The notes beneath the pieces are model-generated. The model ran no database searches. It was not told the origin of the DNA and worked only from the letters and a program-made list of their open reading frames with translations. The position numbers and the translations under genes were made by a program. A DNA stretch of 64,000 nt from Vombatus ursinus (lineage: Eukaryota; Chordata; Mammalia; Diprotodontia; Vombatidae): NCBI RefSeq assembly GCF_900497805.2, contig NW_020954636.1:3157363-3221362 (forward strand), read 5' to 3'. Of this stretch, positions 9,657-20,609 are shown in pieces (within the stretch, counting starts at the first letter, position 1; every line of letters begins with the position of its first letter).

Positions 9657-9860
9657 CAGGAGTGGGGAACTCTGCAACCTCAAGGTCATATGTGGCCCTT
9701 TAGGTCCTCAAGTGCAGCCCTTTGACTGAATCTAAACTTCATAGAACAAATCCCCTTAATAAAAGGATTTGTTCTGTAAAACTTGGACTCAGTCAAAAGG
9801 CTACACCCAAGGACCTAGAAGGCCACATGTGGCCTTGAAGCTGAAGGTTCCTCACCCCTG
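9657..9860. mobile_element. Fold-back hAT-type MITE, copy 1
   Basis: A 204-bp element starting CAGGAGTGGGGAAC and ending GTTCCTCACCCCTG. The inverted repeats extend about 90 bp inward, so almost the whole element is one imperfect hairpin; the centre is AACAAATCCC..GGATTTGTT. Ends fit the hAT/Charlie pattern. It has no coding capacity. Two relatives occur at 21819-22034 and 40626-40811. I could not see a convincing 8-bp duplication around this copy. Confidence 0.8.
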
Positions 9861-9995
9861 ATTAGTTTTCATCTCCTTTGTCTTCCTGTAATTTTTCCTG
9901 ATAGTTCTTAGATTGAAAAGCATATTCATTAATCTGAACCTGCCCCAGGCTGGGGGGTGCTTGTCTCCACTAGCAAGGTTACCACTCTTACTTTA

Positions 9996-10151
9996 CTTTT
10001 TTTGCCTTTTTTTTTGGTGAGGCAATTGGGGTTAAGTGATTTGCCCAAGGTCACTCAGGTAGTAAGTGTCAAGAGTCTGAGGCCAGATTTGAACTCAGGT
10101 CCTACTGACTCCAAGGCTGGAGCTCTATCCACTGCGCCATCTAGCTGCCCC
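9996..10151 (-). repeat. WSINE1-type SINE with about 16-bp TSD
   Basis: Antisense short SINE: T-rich tail, 'aattggggttaagtgatttg', 'aggtcactcaggtagtaagt', 'gatttgaactcaggtccta', 'tctatccactgcgccatct'. Flanks accactcttactttac (9981-9996) and accattcctactttac (10152-10167) differ at two positions. Low divergence suggests a fairly young insertion. Confidence 0.85.
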
Positions 10152-10361
10152 ACCATTCCTACTTTACATGACGATCACCTAATTGGTAAATAAGCCAACC
10201 ACATTTTCAAAGTGGCTTGTGTTTCTTTCCACTACATGTTTGAGAATTCCTAAGATGTTCATTTATATGGAATCACAGATACCCCAGACCTGTTTTTCAG
10301 TGGGTAGGAGGAAGGCAATTTCAATTGTTTAATATGATGGTTTCAATATGATAAATCCTAC

Positions 10362-10535
10362 AATTCAACAATTCAATTAACAAAGTGAGAAAGTGACTAC
10401 TATGTGTGAATTACTATGTTAGACTCAGGAGATACAAAGATGACAAAGGCAATGCCTTCCTTCAAGACACTTTAATCCAGTATGGCTAGGAGAAATGCAT
10501 ATAAATGACTATAATATAAGACCTGTTATCCCATC
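10362..10535 (-). repeat. L2-type LINE 3' end
   Basis: Antisense, diverged: 'gactactatgtgtgaatta', 'caggagatacaaagatgac', 'ccttcaagacactttaatcc'. Confidence 0.55.
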
Positions 10536-11079
10536 CACAAATTAGAAATCTTGGCCTCAAAGTGGGCAATTACTAATACTCTAAGTTCCAAGACTGGGTG
10601 TATATAGAGCTTAATTTCAAGTTTGGATGTAATACAATCCACTGGTATGTTTTGAATAGCACTAAATTATATGCTGCCAGTTAGATGTTCATAGTAGTAC
10701 CCGCCAAATATGTGAATGCAGATGTAGTCCCCAGGATATCAGAAACCTTGGTGGGTCACCATAAACAGTATTAATTGAGTACACGAACTGCAGGCAACCC
10801 AAGAAAGTGCATCTGAGAACTTTGATCATCCCCTGGGGAATGTTCCATCAGTGGACAAAAAACTGTAATGTTGGGCCAATTCTCCCTGTACCACTTTTCT
10901 TTGTATGGATGGTGGTGAAAGAAGTTGTAGGATAAAGGGTTATGGATTTTTAAGAGATGATACAAGTTAAGAAAAGGGAGTGTGGCTCTTGGGGACTCCA
11001 GCTTTTTTTGCAGAAGACATTTTATGTAAAGAAAGACAGGATTTCAAGCTAAGCAATGGAGTACTGTACCCAACACAAA
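10536..11079. other. Unassigned, may be further fossil sequence
   Basis: No family recognised. Lying directly upstream of the gypsy-type fossil, it could be an unrecognisable part of the same element; the sequence does not show this. Confidence 0.3.
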
Positions 11080-11990
11080 ATTTAGGAAGGGAGTTGGTAT
11101 TACTCAAAACCTATGGTTATGAAAGAACTGAGTGATGGCACTAGACATTTAAGCCAAGAGACAACTCTGGACCTAATATATAACAGATTCTACTGGTCCA
11201 AGATGGCAACGGGTGTATGTATGGAATGTAAGACCCATGTTCATTGTATTTAAAAGTGCATGCTGCTAACTCATACTGCCTATAACAAGGGAATAAGAAC
11301 CAGAAAGTTTTTGGAGCTTGGGGATATAGATATTTTTCCTTTGGGAGGATACTGGAAGAAAAAAATTATATCATAATAGTGACAGATTGCTTCATGTGAT
11401 GTCTATAGATGTATCCAACATGAAATAGTAAGGCTTCCACAGTAGCCAAAACATTGTGGGAGATGTATTTCTTGGTATATACCTTCTTTGACAGGGCCTA
11501 CTTTGATAAAGATCAAAACTGAGAGAAAAAGCTATTCAAGCCAGTGCTAGTCTTGGAAAGAATCAAGAGTTCTATAACCCCACCTTACCACCTTCAACAT
11601 TGCTTCCCATCCAGGGCATTTTAATTGCATATTGTTAAACATGTTAAGGATCTTGAGGTCTGTCAAAGTTAAATGGACATATAATGCCACCAAATCATAG
11701 TAGCAGCTTTACTTCCATTATGATGATGTTTCCTATGAGCGTTGTTTGTTTACAGATTGTGTTTTAAAGTTTCAGAACACAGAGAATATGTGGAGACTGA
11801 TAACCAATATGTACCTTGTTTGAGAAATCATTTGAAGTAGGCCTATTGCCTACCCATTATCACCTCATGTCAGCGAGGAAAAATGATGTTCTGATTGAGT
11901 TCACTGTCAGGAACTGCAGCCAGGGATTGTCCTACTATAAAATATTTATGTTCTGGGAAAATACAAGACAGTGGAGCAGTGAAGAGCCAC
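11080..11990 (+). mobile_element. Fossil of an ancient Ty3/gypsy-type retroelement (integrase region)
   Basis: Short stretches resemble, in the expected order, the HHCC zinc finger and the catalytic core of gypsy-clade integrase. Mammals carry very old remnants of this kind (the MamGypsy group), and this is the likeliest class. The copy is broken in many places. No LTRs were recognised on either side and other pol domains could not be identified with confidence, so the limits are approximate. Age is inferred as ancient, probably therian or older, from the heavy divergence. An old domesticated integrase relative is a less likely alternative because nothing here remains open. Confidence 0.55.
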
Positions 11991-12884
11991 CTCATACCAA
12001 ATAGTTGGAAAATTGAGTAATTTTCCAATATAAATGAAATAGCACTGGAGATCATTTGGGCCCTTGCAGAGATGATACATGGCAATCATCTGCACACAGG
12101 AGAGTTAGTCAGATTTCCTAGTGACCTGGAAGTCAGGAGTGACCTACATTTAGATAAATAGGTTTTAAGTAAGACTGGTCCACAAGATGGAGATGGACAG
12201 CTATTGCTTTACAATGTTCATATATATGGAGGAGACATGGCCACCAATGCAGATGATGAGGCAATTGTGTACTAATCTTAAGAAAGTTGAGAAAGCCTCC
12301 CAAGATAGCCTTGGCCAGAGGCAGTCCTCTACCTGGAATGGTAAGGGTATTGATTTAGGAGATACCCTTTTATTGTCTATTCCAGTGGGGAGTTGAGGTT
12401 GCCTATTAAGTCTATCTCATTAGGAATCAGATAACATGGTATTTGGCCTGGGTCATCCATGGATTAAGGCCAGGTTAGAAAGTCTATAATTGACAAGAAA
12501 ATAGAACCAACATTGTGTCTATCTAGTATCCAGGTTGACATATCCAGGCATAATAGGTGAAGTTACACATGTCTTAGTTAAATATTTTGCTACTTGAATT
12601 TTGTTTCCTGCATAGGTTGTGAATAGTATATTCTGCATTTGGAGCCTGAGACATATTTGCATGCTTAGGGTTGGCTAAAACATCCTCACACTGAACTCAA
12701 GGTAATCAAGTATTCAAGAGTTGAGTGGAAATTTTTATAAAGATGAGATGTTAAGGTAAGCTTCACGAAGTTTCACTCTAAAAGAAAACATTATTTGGGA
12801 ATATACTGTACAACTTTTTATGTATTTTGTGTGGATAGAATTTTATTGGTATATTTTCACTTAAAATCTTTCAGCTGCATGAAG
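11991..12884. other. Unassigned
   Basis: No repeat or gene recognised; it may include the 3' part of the neighbouring fossil element, but no LTR is evident. Confidence 0.3.
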
Positions 12885-13345
12885 AAATTATTTGAGAAAT
12901 TTTTATTGATCACTTACTACATAGAAGGTACTATATGAGGATAAAGGAGCATACACAGAAGAGTGAGATGTGTATTCTGAACATCATGGTATAGTGGGAA
13001 GAGCAATGGATGGATCTGGAGTTGGGAGACTTGATTTCAAATCCTGTCTCTGTCACTGCCTGCATGACTTTGGGCAAGTTACTTTTCTTCTGTGGGCCCA
13101 TTTCCTCATTGTGAAATGAGGGGATTGGATGGATGCCCTCTAAGATCTCCTCTAGTTCTAAATTATTATTTTAGATTCCATTAAAACAGACACATAATAC
13201 AAGGCAGTATGAGATAAATGTCCCAAGAGTGAAAGAAATGGAAGGCTATGAGAGTTGAGGAGGAAGAAGTCACTTGGGGAAGATCCAGAAAGATTTTATA
13301 AAGATAGTCTGAACTTTATAGGCATGATAAGATTTCAGTAGTTAA
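12885..13345 (-). repeat. L2-type LINE, 3' part, interrupted by a SINE
   Basis: Left piece (about 12885-12980) has 'ttattgatcacttactacat'. The right piece (about 13175-13345) has 'gaaagattttataaagatag' and 'ctgaactttataggcatg', corresponding to the L2 segment 'gaggccttcctg..gagctgaacc' in antisense. Strongly diverged. Confidence 0.45.
12984..13168 (+). repeat. THER1-type SINE, near full length
   Basis: 'ggtatagtgggaagagcaat' head, 'gatttcaaatcctgtctctg' B-box region, 'atgactttgggcaagttac' core, 'gaaatgaggggattggatgg' and 'aagatctcctctagttct' tail. Sits inside the L2 copy above. Confidence 0.8.
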
Positions 13346-13439
13346 AGGAGGTTTGAGGAAGCATTGTTTCTACATATTAATATTAAAGTACATATGTTAA
13401 GATGTAATTGACAAGGATAAGAATAAAGGAAAATTTTAG

Positions 13440-13565
13440 GAATTCAATTTATCCATGGCCTACTGTGTACAAGGCACTGTGCCAGGTACTGGGGATAAAA
13501 AGATACATAATACAGGCCCTACTCTTAAGGAATTTACAATGTTATGGTTCAGAGACATCATTTTT
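13440..13565 (-). repeat. L2-type LINE 3' end
   Basis: 'tactgtgtacaaggcactgt', 'gccaggtactggggataaaa', 'cttaaggaatttacaatg' in antisense order. Confidence 0.7.
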
Positions 13566-14589
13566 CATCTTATAACTAAATATATGATCTGTGTCAAGAT
13601 GCAAATTCTAGCGGTAACCTATTTTTCCTCACTTTTCTTCAAGAATAATGAAATTAAATGATCTTTATTGAATACATTTCATACAAACAAGAAAGCCTTA
13701 GGTGAAAATTCTTGAAAATTTGTTCTGTAGTGATCTCTTCTTTTGGCTTCCTAGACAGTTGCCTACTCATCAAAACAAGCTCTTGCTTTATTATTATTAT
13801 TATTAATTCTCCCATTTGAAATGAGTTTTGTTGCTCTTATTTGAGTCCAGGTAGGGTGTATTTTTGAAAATCCAGGAGCCTGAATGAAATGTATGTATAT
13901 TTGTCCCCTATCCAATCATGTATCTACTTTTATTGCTTTTTGCTTGGTTTATACAGAAAATGATGGTAATACCCTAGGCTTAGTGTTTCCTAGAATAATT
14001 TCTATGTTCAGGCAAAGCAGATATAATGAGAAAAGACACAACTGAGGATGGTCAGAATAATCCTCCAATATGAAACTACAGTTCCATTTATCTTTTGAAA
14101 TGGGTAAGATTATACCACTAGATGATATTTAAGCAGTTCCTTGATATTCGAAATGAAAGATTGTATATAAATACAAAAGACACTTATTAGAATTCCAGAC
14201 AGAACCAAGGGACACAGATTTCCTGATCATGGTGAAAGTCAGGGGACAGAAAGCAATTTGAACTTGAGCATGATATACTGTTAAAATGTATATTCGTAAA
14301 AGGAATGCAACTCAGGAGTACTCTGAAATATATTTAAATATCTCAAGGCATTAATGAGAGAGGCCCTTCATATGATACACCTACTTTCTCCTTTTTGACT
14401 TGCTCGTTTCCTCTCTTAAATATTATACAAATCTTATTTGACTCAGTGAAGCTGCCATAAAATATCAGTGTAAAATCAATCCACAAAATAAAAGTATTGG
14501 AAAGTGATTCTTCTAAGTTATTTTTAGAAGACCGTTTTTAAAAGCTTGATGAATGAGTAAAACAGAAGTCTTTTTTGAAGAATTACATT
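13566..14589. other. Unassigned AT-rich DNA
   Basis: No gene or repeat family recognised. Contains a short (TTA)n run at about 13788-13806. Confidence 0.35.
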
Positions 14590-15250
14590 TAGTCAAACAA
14601 CCTCATCACTCCTTGCCTAGACTATTGCAATAGCCTCCTAAGTGATATCCTTCCCTTGTCTTTTCACTCTCCAAATCATCCTCCACAAAGTTGCTAAGGT
14701 GAATTTTCTGAAAATCAGGTCTTATCATGTCAATCTCCTACTCAATAAATGCCAGCAGTTCCTGACTACCCCTAGCAATCAAATACAAAGTCCTCTGTTT
14801 GGTACTTAAAATCCTTGATAACTTGGCTCAAACCTCCTTAGACTCTTCCATCTTCAACTGGTCTTCTTGCTGTTCTTCACACATGACACTTCTCCCATCT
14901 CTATGTTTTTGTACACTGGTTGTTCTCCATGCCTGGCATATACTGCCTTCTCAAATCTGGCTCTTAGAATTCCCAGTGTCTTTCAAAACTCATCTCAAGC
15001 ACCAACTTCTATCTGAAATCTTTTTTGATTACCCAGCTTCTAGTACTTTGCATTCTACCTCACCTAATTACTTTGCTTGTGTGTGTATGTATGTATGTTT
15101 ATATATATGTATATTTAAACATATATATACACATAGTCTCCCTCAATAGACTATAAACTCTTTGAGGGCAGGTGTTGTTTCCTTCTGTCCCAATGCCTAA
15201 CACAGTGTCTGGCATAAATAGGTGCTTAATAAAATGCTTGTTGATCAATT
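14590..15250 (+). repeat. L2-clade LINE 3' end, about 660 bp
   Basis: Sense-strand L2 terminus with most landmarks: 'tagactattgcaatagcctc', 'ggtcttatcatgtcaatctc', 'aaatacaaagtcctctgttt', 'cccagtgtctttcaaaactc', 'actataaactctttgagggc' and 'cttaataaaatgcttgttga'. A TATG/ATAT-rich microsatellite has expanded at 15078-15133. The 116-codon ORF on the plus strand is chance reading of this region. Confidence 0.85.
15078..15133. repeat. TG/TATG/TATA simple repeat
   Basis: Imperfect alternating purine-pyrimidine run inside the L2 copy. Confidence 0.8.
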
Positions 15251-15404
15251 GTGTTGCAGTGCCTACTGTGAACATAGCTCCATTGTAGATTGCCAGGTTG
15301 AGCACAACTTAACTTTTGTTTTTTATTCTTTCTATACTAAAACACCTCACCACTCTTTACTCAAAGTGAAGTAATGCTTTTGTACAAATTTGGATTAGTA
15401 CAGC

Positions 15405-15556
15405 TTCATTTTTTTTTATATGAGGTAATTGGGGTTAAGTGACTTGCCCAGAGTCACACAGCTAGTGAGTGTTATATGTCTGAGGCTAGATTTGAACTCA
15501 GGTCCTCCAGAGTCCGGGATCAGTGCTCTTTCCACTGCACCACCTAGCTGCCCCCT
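15405..15556 (-). repeat. WSINE1-type SINE
   Basis: Antisense: T run, 'aattggggttaagtgacttg', 'agtcacacagctagtgagtg', 'tttgaactcaggtcctcca', 'ccactgcaccacctagctgc'. Complete head; no clear target duplication found. Confidence 0.85.
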
Positions 15557-16449
15557 TAAATATTTTTAAAGAGAAAAAAACACTAAATGATACGTATACT
15601 TCTTCAGTCAAGAATCTGTGACCCACTTTTGCAAATAACAAGCCCTAATGTCTGAGTACCAAGATGCTTTAATGAGTTGCTAAGATACCTCCTCCCACTA
15701 AAAACAAACAACCAAAAAAACCCACCCCACTATCTGTTGTTTGATCTTCAGCTGATGGGCTTCTTTGAACTTAACTAGGCAGACATTTATATGATTGACA
15801 CACAACCCTTCACCAGTATGACCTCTTAGAGCTTGTCTTCTACTGGAATAATCTTCAGAACCCAGGACCCCCTTCAAGTTATAATAAGACATTTGAATAG
15901 GACTTTAACCGAGGACACATATGTTGATTATAATGACATATTTTTGTTGTTATTGTTGTTGTTTGTTTTAGATAAGGTAACTTCCAAATAAGGCTTCTTT
16001 ACTCAGTCTGAATAGAATCGTTTCCTCCTCCTCCTCTGTCTCCTCCTTCTGCTTCTTGTTCCGGTCCTTGTGTTCTTGTTCTTCTGTTGCGGCTTCTGCT
16101 ACTTCTACTTTTTAAAGTAGATAAATAGAAACAAAAGTTAGGAGAATAATCAAAAGATCCAGATGTTTTCCAGAAAATCCACAACCGTAATAAAAGGATG
16201 AAGTCCTTGTTTCATAATCTGTATCTGGAATACTCATCTTGACTTTTTATAAATTGCTAAACATACTTGATTGATTAATTATAACCTTCATCTTCAGTTT
16301 GGAATATCCAGCAATTATTTAAAGAAGATAGTTTTCAAAGTTATTTGACAATAGTGGAGTGAGTATGTTTTATCGCTGCCTTACATCCATATAGAATCCC
16401 CACATAAGAAGAAATCTAACCAACCAGTTGAAATTTTATTCTTTGTGGA
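15557..16449. other. Unassigned, with a CTC/TTC-rich pyrimidine tract at 16020-16110
   Basis: No gene or known repeat recognised. The tract at 16020-16110 consists of interrupted CCT, TTC and TTG units, probably a decayed triplet microsatellite. Confidence 0.35.
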
Positions 16450-16610
16450 AAAACACTGGACCAGGTACCTAACAGTCTTGGCTCTACCAATTTGCTAGCA
16501 GTGTGGTCTTAGATAAGTCACTTAACATCATGAAGCTTCATCTCTAAAATGGATTTGATGAGATAATACCTAAAATCACTTCTAGCCCTATATTCAGTTA
16601 ACCTGTGATT
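16450..16610 (+). repeat. MIR-type SINE
   Basis: 'gctagcagtgtggtcttag', 'ataagtcacttaacatcatg', 'tctctaaaatggatttgatg' and 'acttctagccctatattc'. Old and without tail. Confidence 0.65.
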
Positions 16611-17350
16611 GTCTGGTTTTGAAAAAAAAGTTTGAGTCTGAAATTAAGTACATTTCACAACGAGGAAAATTATTCTTAAGATGCGGCCCTTTGAATTTTA
16701 AGAGTCTGAAAACCAAATTCTTTTTCACTTCTAGAAATTACAAATTTGCTTAGACTGTCCAAAGGTAATTGATCTACCAGTGGTATTCTCCCTAAGTGAA
16801 ATTATTCACAGTGAACAGGGTTTGGAGAATCAGAAAGTTTATCCAATGTTCCTGGCACCTTTGCAGATATCCTTAATGGACTGCACATTTGTCTTAAGAG
16901 AAGGATTAGTTCACTTTAGAACATTCTTGTTAATTAAATTATTTCTGGATGTATCCTTTCATTAAAAATAAACAACCAGTTCCATAGTATTCTCATAGTC
17001 CTATGGCATTGTTTATTATGAATGATTTCCATGCATGCAATGAATCTATCGTCTACTACTACGGTATATATTTAGGAATTTCTTTACCTGGTCCTACAAC
17101 ATAGTACCAAAGTACCTACCACATACCCAGAAACTCATTGTAAATTGCAATTCATGAGTTTATTACTTTAAAGTAAAAAATTGGATTAACAGCTGAGTCC
17201 TACCATTCCAGGAACTCAGCAGCTATAACCAATGGATTGCAGAGTTTTATTCAGCTTTCTTTTGGGCTTGAGACATCAAGCTTGATGAGATCAGACCAAG
17301 ACAGGTTACTTATTTCCTGCAAAGTACTATGCCCAAGCGATGAGACTAGC
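16611..17350. other. Unassigned, possibly unique
   Basis: No repeat family recognised. 16900-17060 is AT-rich with TTAATTAAATTA-like words and a CCATAG...CTATGG inverted pair. No gene signals. Confidence 0.3.
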
Positions 17351-17351
17351 T

Positions 17352-17455
17352 GAATTGATAAATAATTATTAAGTGCCTATGATGTGCAGGGACATTGTGA
17401 TAGGTAATAAGGATGCAAAAATGTGCCCTACTATCAAACTCACATTTTACTTGCC
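17352..17455 (-). repeat. L2-type LINE 3' end
   Basis: Antisense: 'aattattaagtgcctatgat', 'gtgcagggacattgtgatag'. Confidence 0.6.
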
Positions 17456-17479
17456 AGTTTGCCCAGGTGCCATTCCTTA

Positions 17480-17668
17480 CCCAAGTGGGTAGTGCCCTGG
17501 ACTTGGAATTAGGAAGGCCTGGAATCAAATCCTACCTCAGATGTGTACTAGATGCAAGATCCCAAGCAAGTCACTTGACCTCTGTGTGCCTCATTTTCCA
17601 AAATAGCAGGCTGAACTTGGTGGTCCTTGAGGTACTTACTACCTCTATATCTCTGATGCTATGAATGA
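17480..17668 (+). repeat. THER1-type SINE, near full length
   Basis: 'gccctggacttggaattagg', 'ggaatcaaatcctacctcag', 'caagcaagtcacttgacctc', 'gtggtccttgaggtacttac' and 'atctctgatgctatga'. Confidence 0.8.
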
Positions 17669-19158
17669 GTTCAAAGGACTTTTGCATTTGGCACAAGGAG
17701 TGTCACCTTGAACTCTTTTCTAAACCTTAACTAATTACCATTAGCCACCCTCCTAGCCTTCTGGCTCCCCCCTCCCTCATTTCACAGATCTGAGGCACTC
17801 TTGCCCTATTTACTCCACTATACCAAGTCACTTCAATTCTTCAGTCACTGCCACTGTTCCTGGATACCGTGGTCCAATATCTGCTCCCTCTTTTTCTCCT
17901 GTCTTCTAAAGCTATCCACTTTGCATGAGAAGCATACTTTTTAGGGTTTATTTGCTAGGGAAAAGAGAATACACAAATTCAAAAATAACATAGTAGGGTT
18001 GGTAACCAGAAGTACGTATAAAAGAAATCTATCTAGTTCCAGACTTAGTAACATTAAACTTCCTGGGTTATCCAATTTTCTGTATGCTAGAGAGGACCCA
18101 ACACCCTTACAAATCCCAAGTGAGAATAGAATTTTCTATTTTAAAACAATCCCAATTATTTGATTTGCCCAACTGGGAATGGTGGGGTCACCTTATTCCT
18201 TAGTTCAGTTGAAAGTCTCCTGATGAAGGGTGTGGGAAGAGACAAGCTCTCCACATAATGTTAAACTATCATTTAACTAACTAGATATCTTCTTCCTTTC
18301 CTACCCATCAGTAAAAGGAAAACAAGGAAATGCAACCAGTATAAAGTGTTTTGATCACCATAAAATCATAATGTATTCCAACACAAAAAAGTTGACAAGA
18401 GGAAATCCTTAGAGCCTGAAATTCAGGTAAATGCCACAAGGTGAATGATGTTGTTTAGCTCTGCTTTGGTGACCCAGTAGCTAGGATTCCTAGTTGTTAA
18501 AGTGAAAGAAGAAATTGATATATTGCTTTTGCTAAAAAATAAACTCTTTATTCAAATAATGTTAAATATTAGGTAAACAAAATAACATGTTAAACATAAA
18601 TTGAGTATTAAAATTATGAGATGATGATTAATTGATCTTTAATTATCAGTAATACACAATTTAGACAAAGATTAAAATAAAAGTAAATATCTATGTAAAA
18701 TTCAGTACCTTCATTAATCTTTATCTATCAAATCTTAATCTACTCTGAGACTAACTCTTAGACTTAAGGGTAAAACAGCTTTCAAATTGCCCTTGAATAT
18801 TTTTTTAGTCAAAAACTTTATATGGAATTTCTAAGTTCCTGATTCTTGGAGTTCCAGAGCTTCCTGGACTCAGAGCAACTTAGCATCCAAAGCCCTCCAA
18901 AATAGGATACAATTTCCTTACTGCTAGCTGATGATCAAAATGTTTGATCAAACTACGTAATTTCTTTCTATCGCTTTTCCTGAAGAAGAATTTGATGTTT
19001 TCCAAGTAGCTTCTAGCACCATACAACTTTGCTCAAGCCAGAATGAAAGGGAGAAGCAGAGAGACAAAGGCAATAGAAGAGAGAAACTGATGAAGAGAAG
19101 AGAAAAGATGAAGAAGAAGAGAAGAAAAAGGGAGACAGAAAAGGTGAGAGAACTCTGG
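17669..19158. other. Unassigned; includes purine-rich tract 19020-19145
   Basis: No gene or repeat family recognised. 17690-17930 is pyrimidine-rich on the plus strand and could be decayed LINE 3' sequence. 19020-19145 is a GA/GAA-rich tract. Confidence 0.3.
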
Positions 19159-19159
19159 G

Positions 19160-19262
19160 GTCCACTGTTAACTAACTATGTGACCATTGATCAGTCATTG
19201 TACTCCTACGGACCTCACTGACCTTATCTAAGGTTCTCTTCTAATTTTCTCTGTCTTTAAAT
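19160..19262 (+). repeat. MIR-type SINE fragment
   Basis: 'ttaactaactatgtgaccat', 'gatcagtcattgtactcc' and a degraded tail. Confidence 0.45.
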
Positions 19263-19517
19263 ACCTTTGGAAAATTCTCATTGCCAAGTCCTGATTCTAC
19301 TTCTATAATATGTCATCATCTACTCCCTTACACATCCATACTAGTTCAGGCCCTTATCAGCTTTTACCTGGGTTATCATCATTGCTCTCCAACTGGTCTC
19401 CTAACCTCCCGTCCCTTTCATTTCCAATTCCTGTTCCTCATAGATATCAGAATAATCTCCTTATGTACAAACATGACTATGTCATTTCCCCTTCTCAGAA
19501 ATTTCTGTTGATTAAAG

Positions 19518-20059
19518 CAGTAGTTAGTTCCCAAAAGTCCCAGACTTTTTCAGGAGGTCTGCAAAGTCAAAACTATTTTCAGGATAATTTCAAAATGTTA
19601 TTAGCCTATTAAAATCTTCTTCCTTTTTCCAACTACCATTCTCTATGTGGCTGAATTTTCTTCATATACTTGAACCAAAACAGTGTATCACAACAAATTG
19701 GGTGCAGAAGCAGATATGAGAATCCAGCTGTTTTCTATTAGGTCACTTTAGGTCAGACAATAAAGAGATTTGCAGAAGTCTATAAAGCAATATCAACCTT
19801 CTCATTAATTTTTGAAAATATAGTTATTTTTCATAAAATGTTATTCATGTTAATGTAATGGATTTATTATTTTTAATGACAAATAAATATTTTTAAAATG
19901 ATCAGTTTCAGTTTTGAATATGGTAAATATAAATAGATATGACCCACATAAACAAAAAAGTTCTTTGGGATTCTTAATAATTTTATGAATGAAATGTGGT
20001 CCTTAATAATTTTTAAAAGTATAAAGAGTTTCTGAGACAGAGAAGTTTGAGGACCACTA
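19518..20059. mobile_element. hAT-type non-autonomous DNA transposon with 8-bp TSD
   Basis: A 542-bp element starting CAGTAGTTAGTTCCC and ending in a complement of TAGTGGTCCTCAAAC. Flanks gattaaag (19510-19517) and gactaaag (20060-20067) match at 7 of 8 positions, the hAT duplication length. The phrases 'ggaggtctgcaaagtcaaaa' near the left end and 'gagacagagaagtttgagg' near the right end are shared with the shorter copy at 42292-42503. No transposase frame is visible. Confidence 0.8.
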
Positions 20060-20151
20060 GACTAAAGGATAAAATCTAAATTTCTTAGCCTGACTTTTAA
20101 GGCCATATATAATCTGGCTCTCAGCTATATTATTAGTTTTCTTTTTCTATT

Positions 20152-20288
20152 AGTCTCCTTTATGCACCCTGTTTTCCCTTCTAACTAGAACCATTCCCTA
20201 ATCTCATCTGCATTTACTCAGTCTCCTTTATGCACCCTGTTTTCCCTTCTAACTAGAACCATTCCCTAATCTCATCTGCATTTACTCA
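20152..20288. repeat. Perfect 68-bp tandem duplication
   Basis: The 68-bp unit beginning 'gtctcctttatgcaccctg' at 20153-20220 is repeated without a mismatch at 20221-20288, inside the old L2 copy. Confidence 0.95.
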
Positions 20289-20609
20289 GGTCATTTTGTA
20301 TTATATGGTATGCACTCTTTCTTCCTGTCATAGTTGAGTTCAAGTGTGACCATGTCCATGATCTCTTTAATCAAAAAGATCTCTCAATCTTTAATTTTTC
20401 ATAGAGAATTTTGGCTTGATCTCTCCTGTGCTATTATCATAATTCACCATTTATCCTATTTATTTTTGTACTTGTATCTTCCTTCCCATTGGATTTTAAG
20501 GTATTTTAGGGCAATGGACTTGTGTAATTTTTCATCTTTCTATTTCCAACCACTAGCACAATCACTTGCACATAGTAGGTGCTTAATAAGCTTCACTAGT
20601 TTGAATTAT

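Larger units (their letters stand above)
19281..20605 (+). repeat. L2-clade LINE 3' portion, split by a hAT element
   Basis: Two collinear L2 pieces, 19281-19509 and 20068-20605. The left has 'ctagttcaggcccttatcag', 'ccaactggtctcctaacctc', 'acaaacatgactatgtcatt'. The right has 'ggataaaatctaaatttctt', 'aaggccatatataatctggc' and the terminus 'catagtaggtgcttaataag'. The point of interruption is inside the conserved 'cctacaggataaa' phrase, which is restored when the hAT element is removed. Confidence 0.85.

Noticed and set aside
10771-10965. Small minus-strand ORF beside the gypsy-type fossil as a host gene
   Set aside because: No domain and no conservation signal visible; not supported.
14799-15149. 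116-codon plus-strand ORF
   Set aside because: Covers the non-coding L2 3' portion and a TATG microsatellite.
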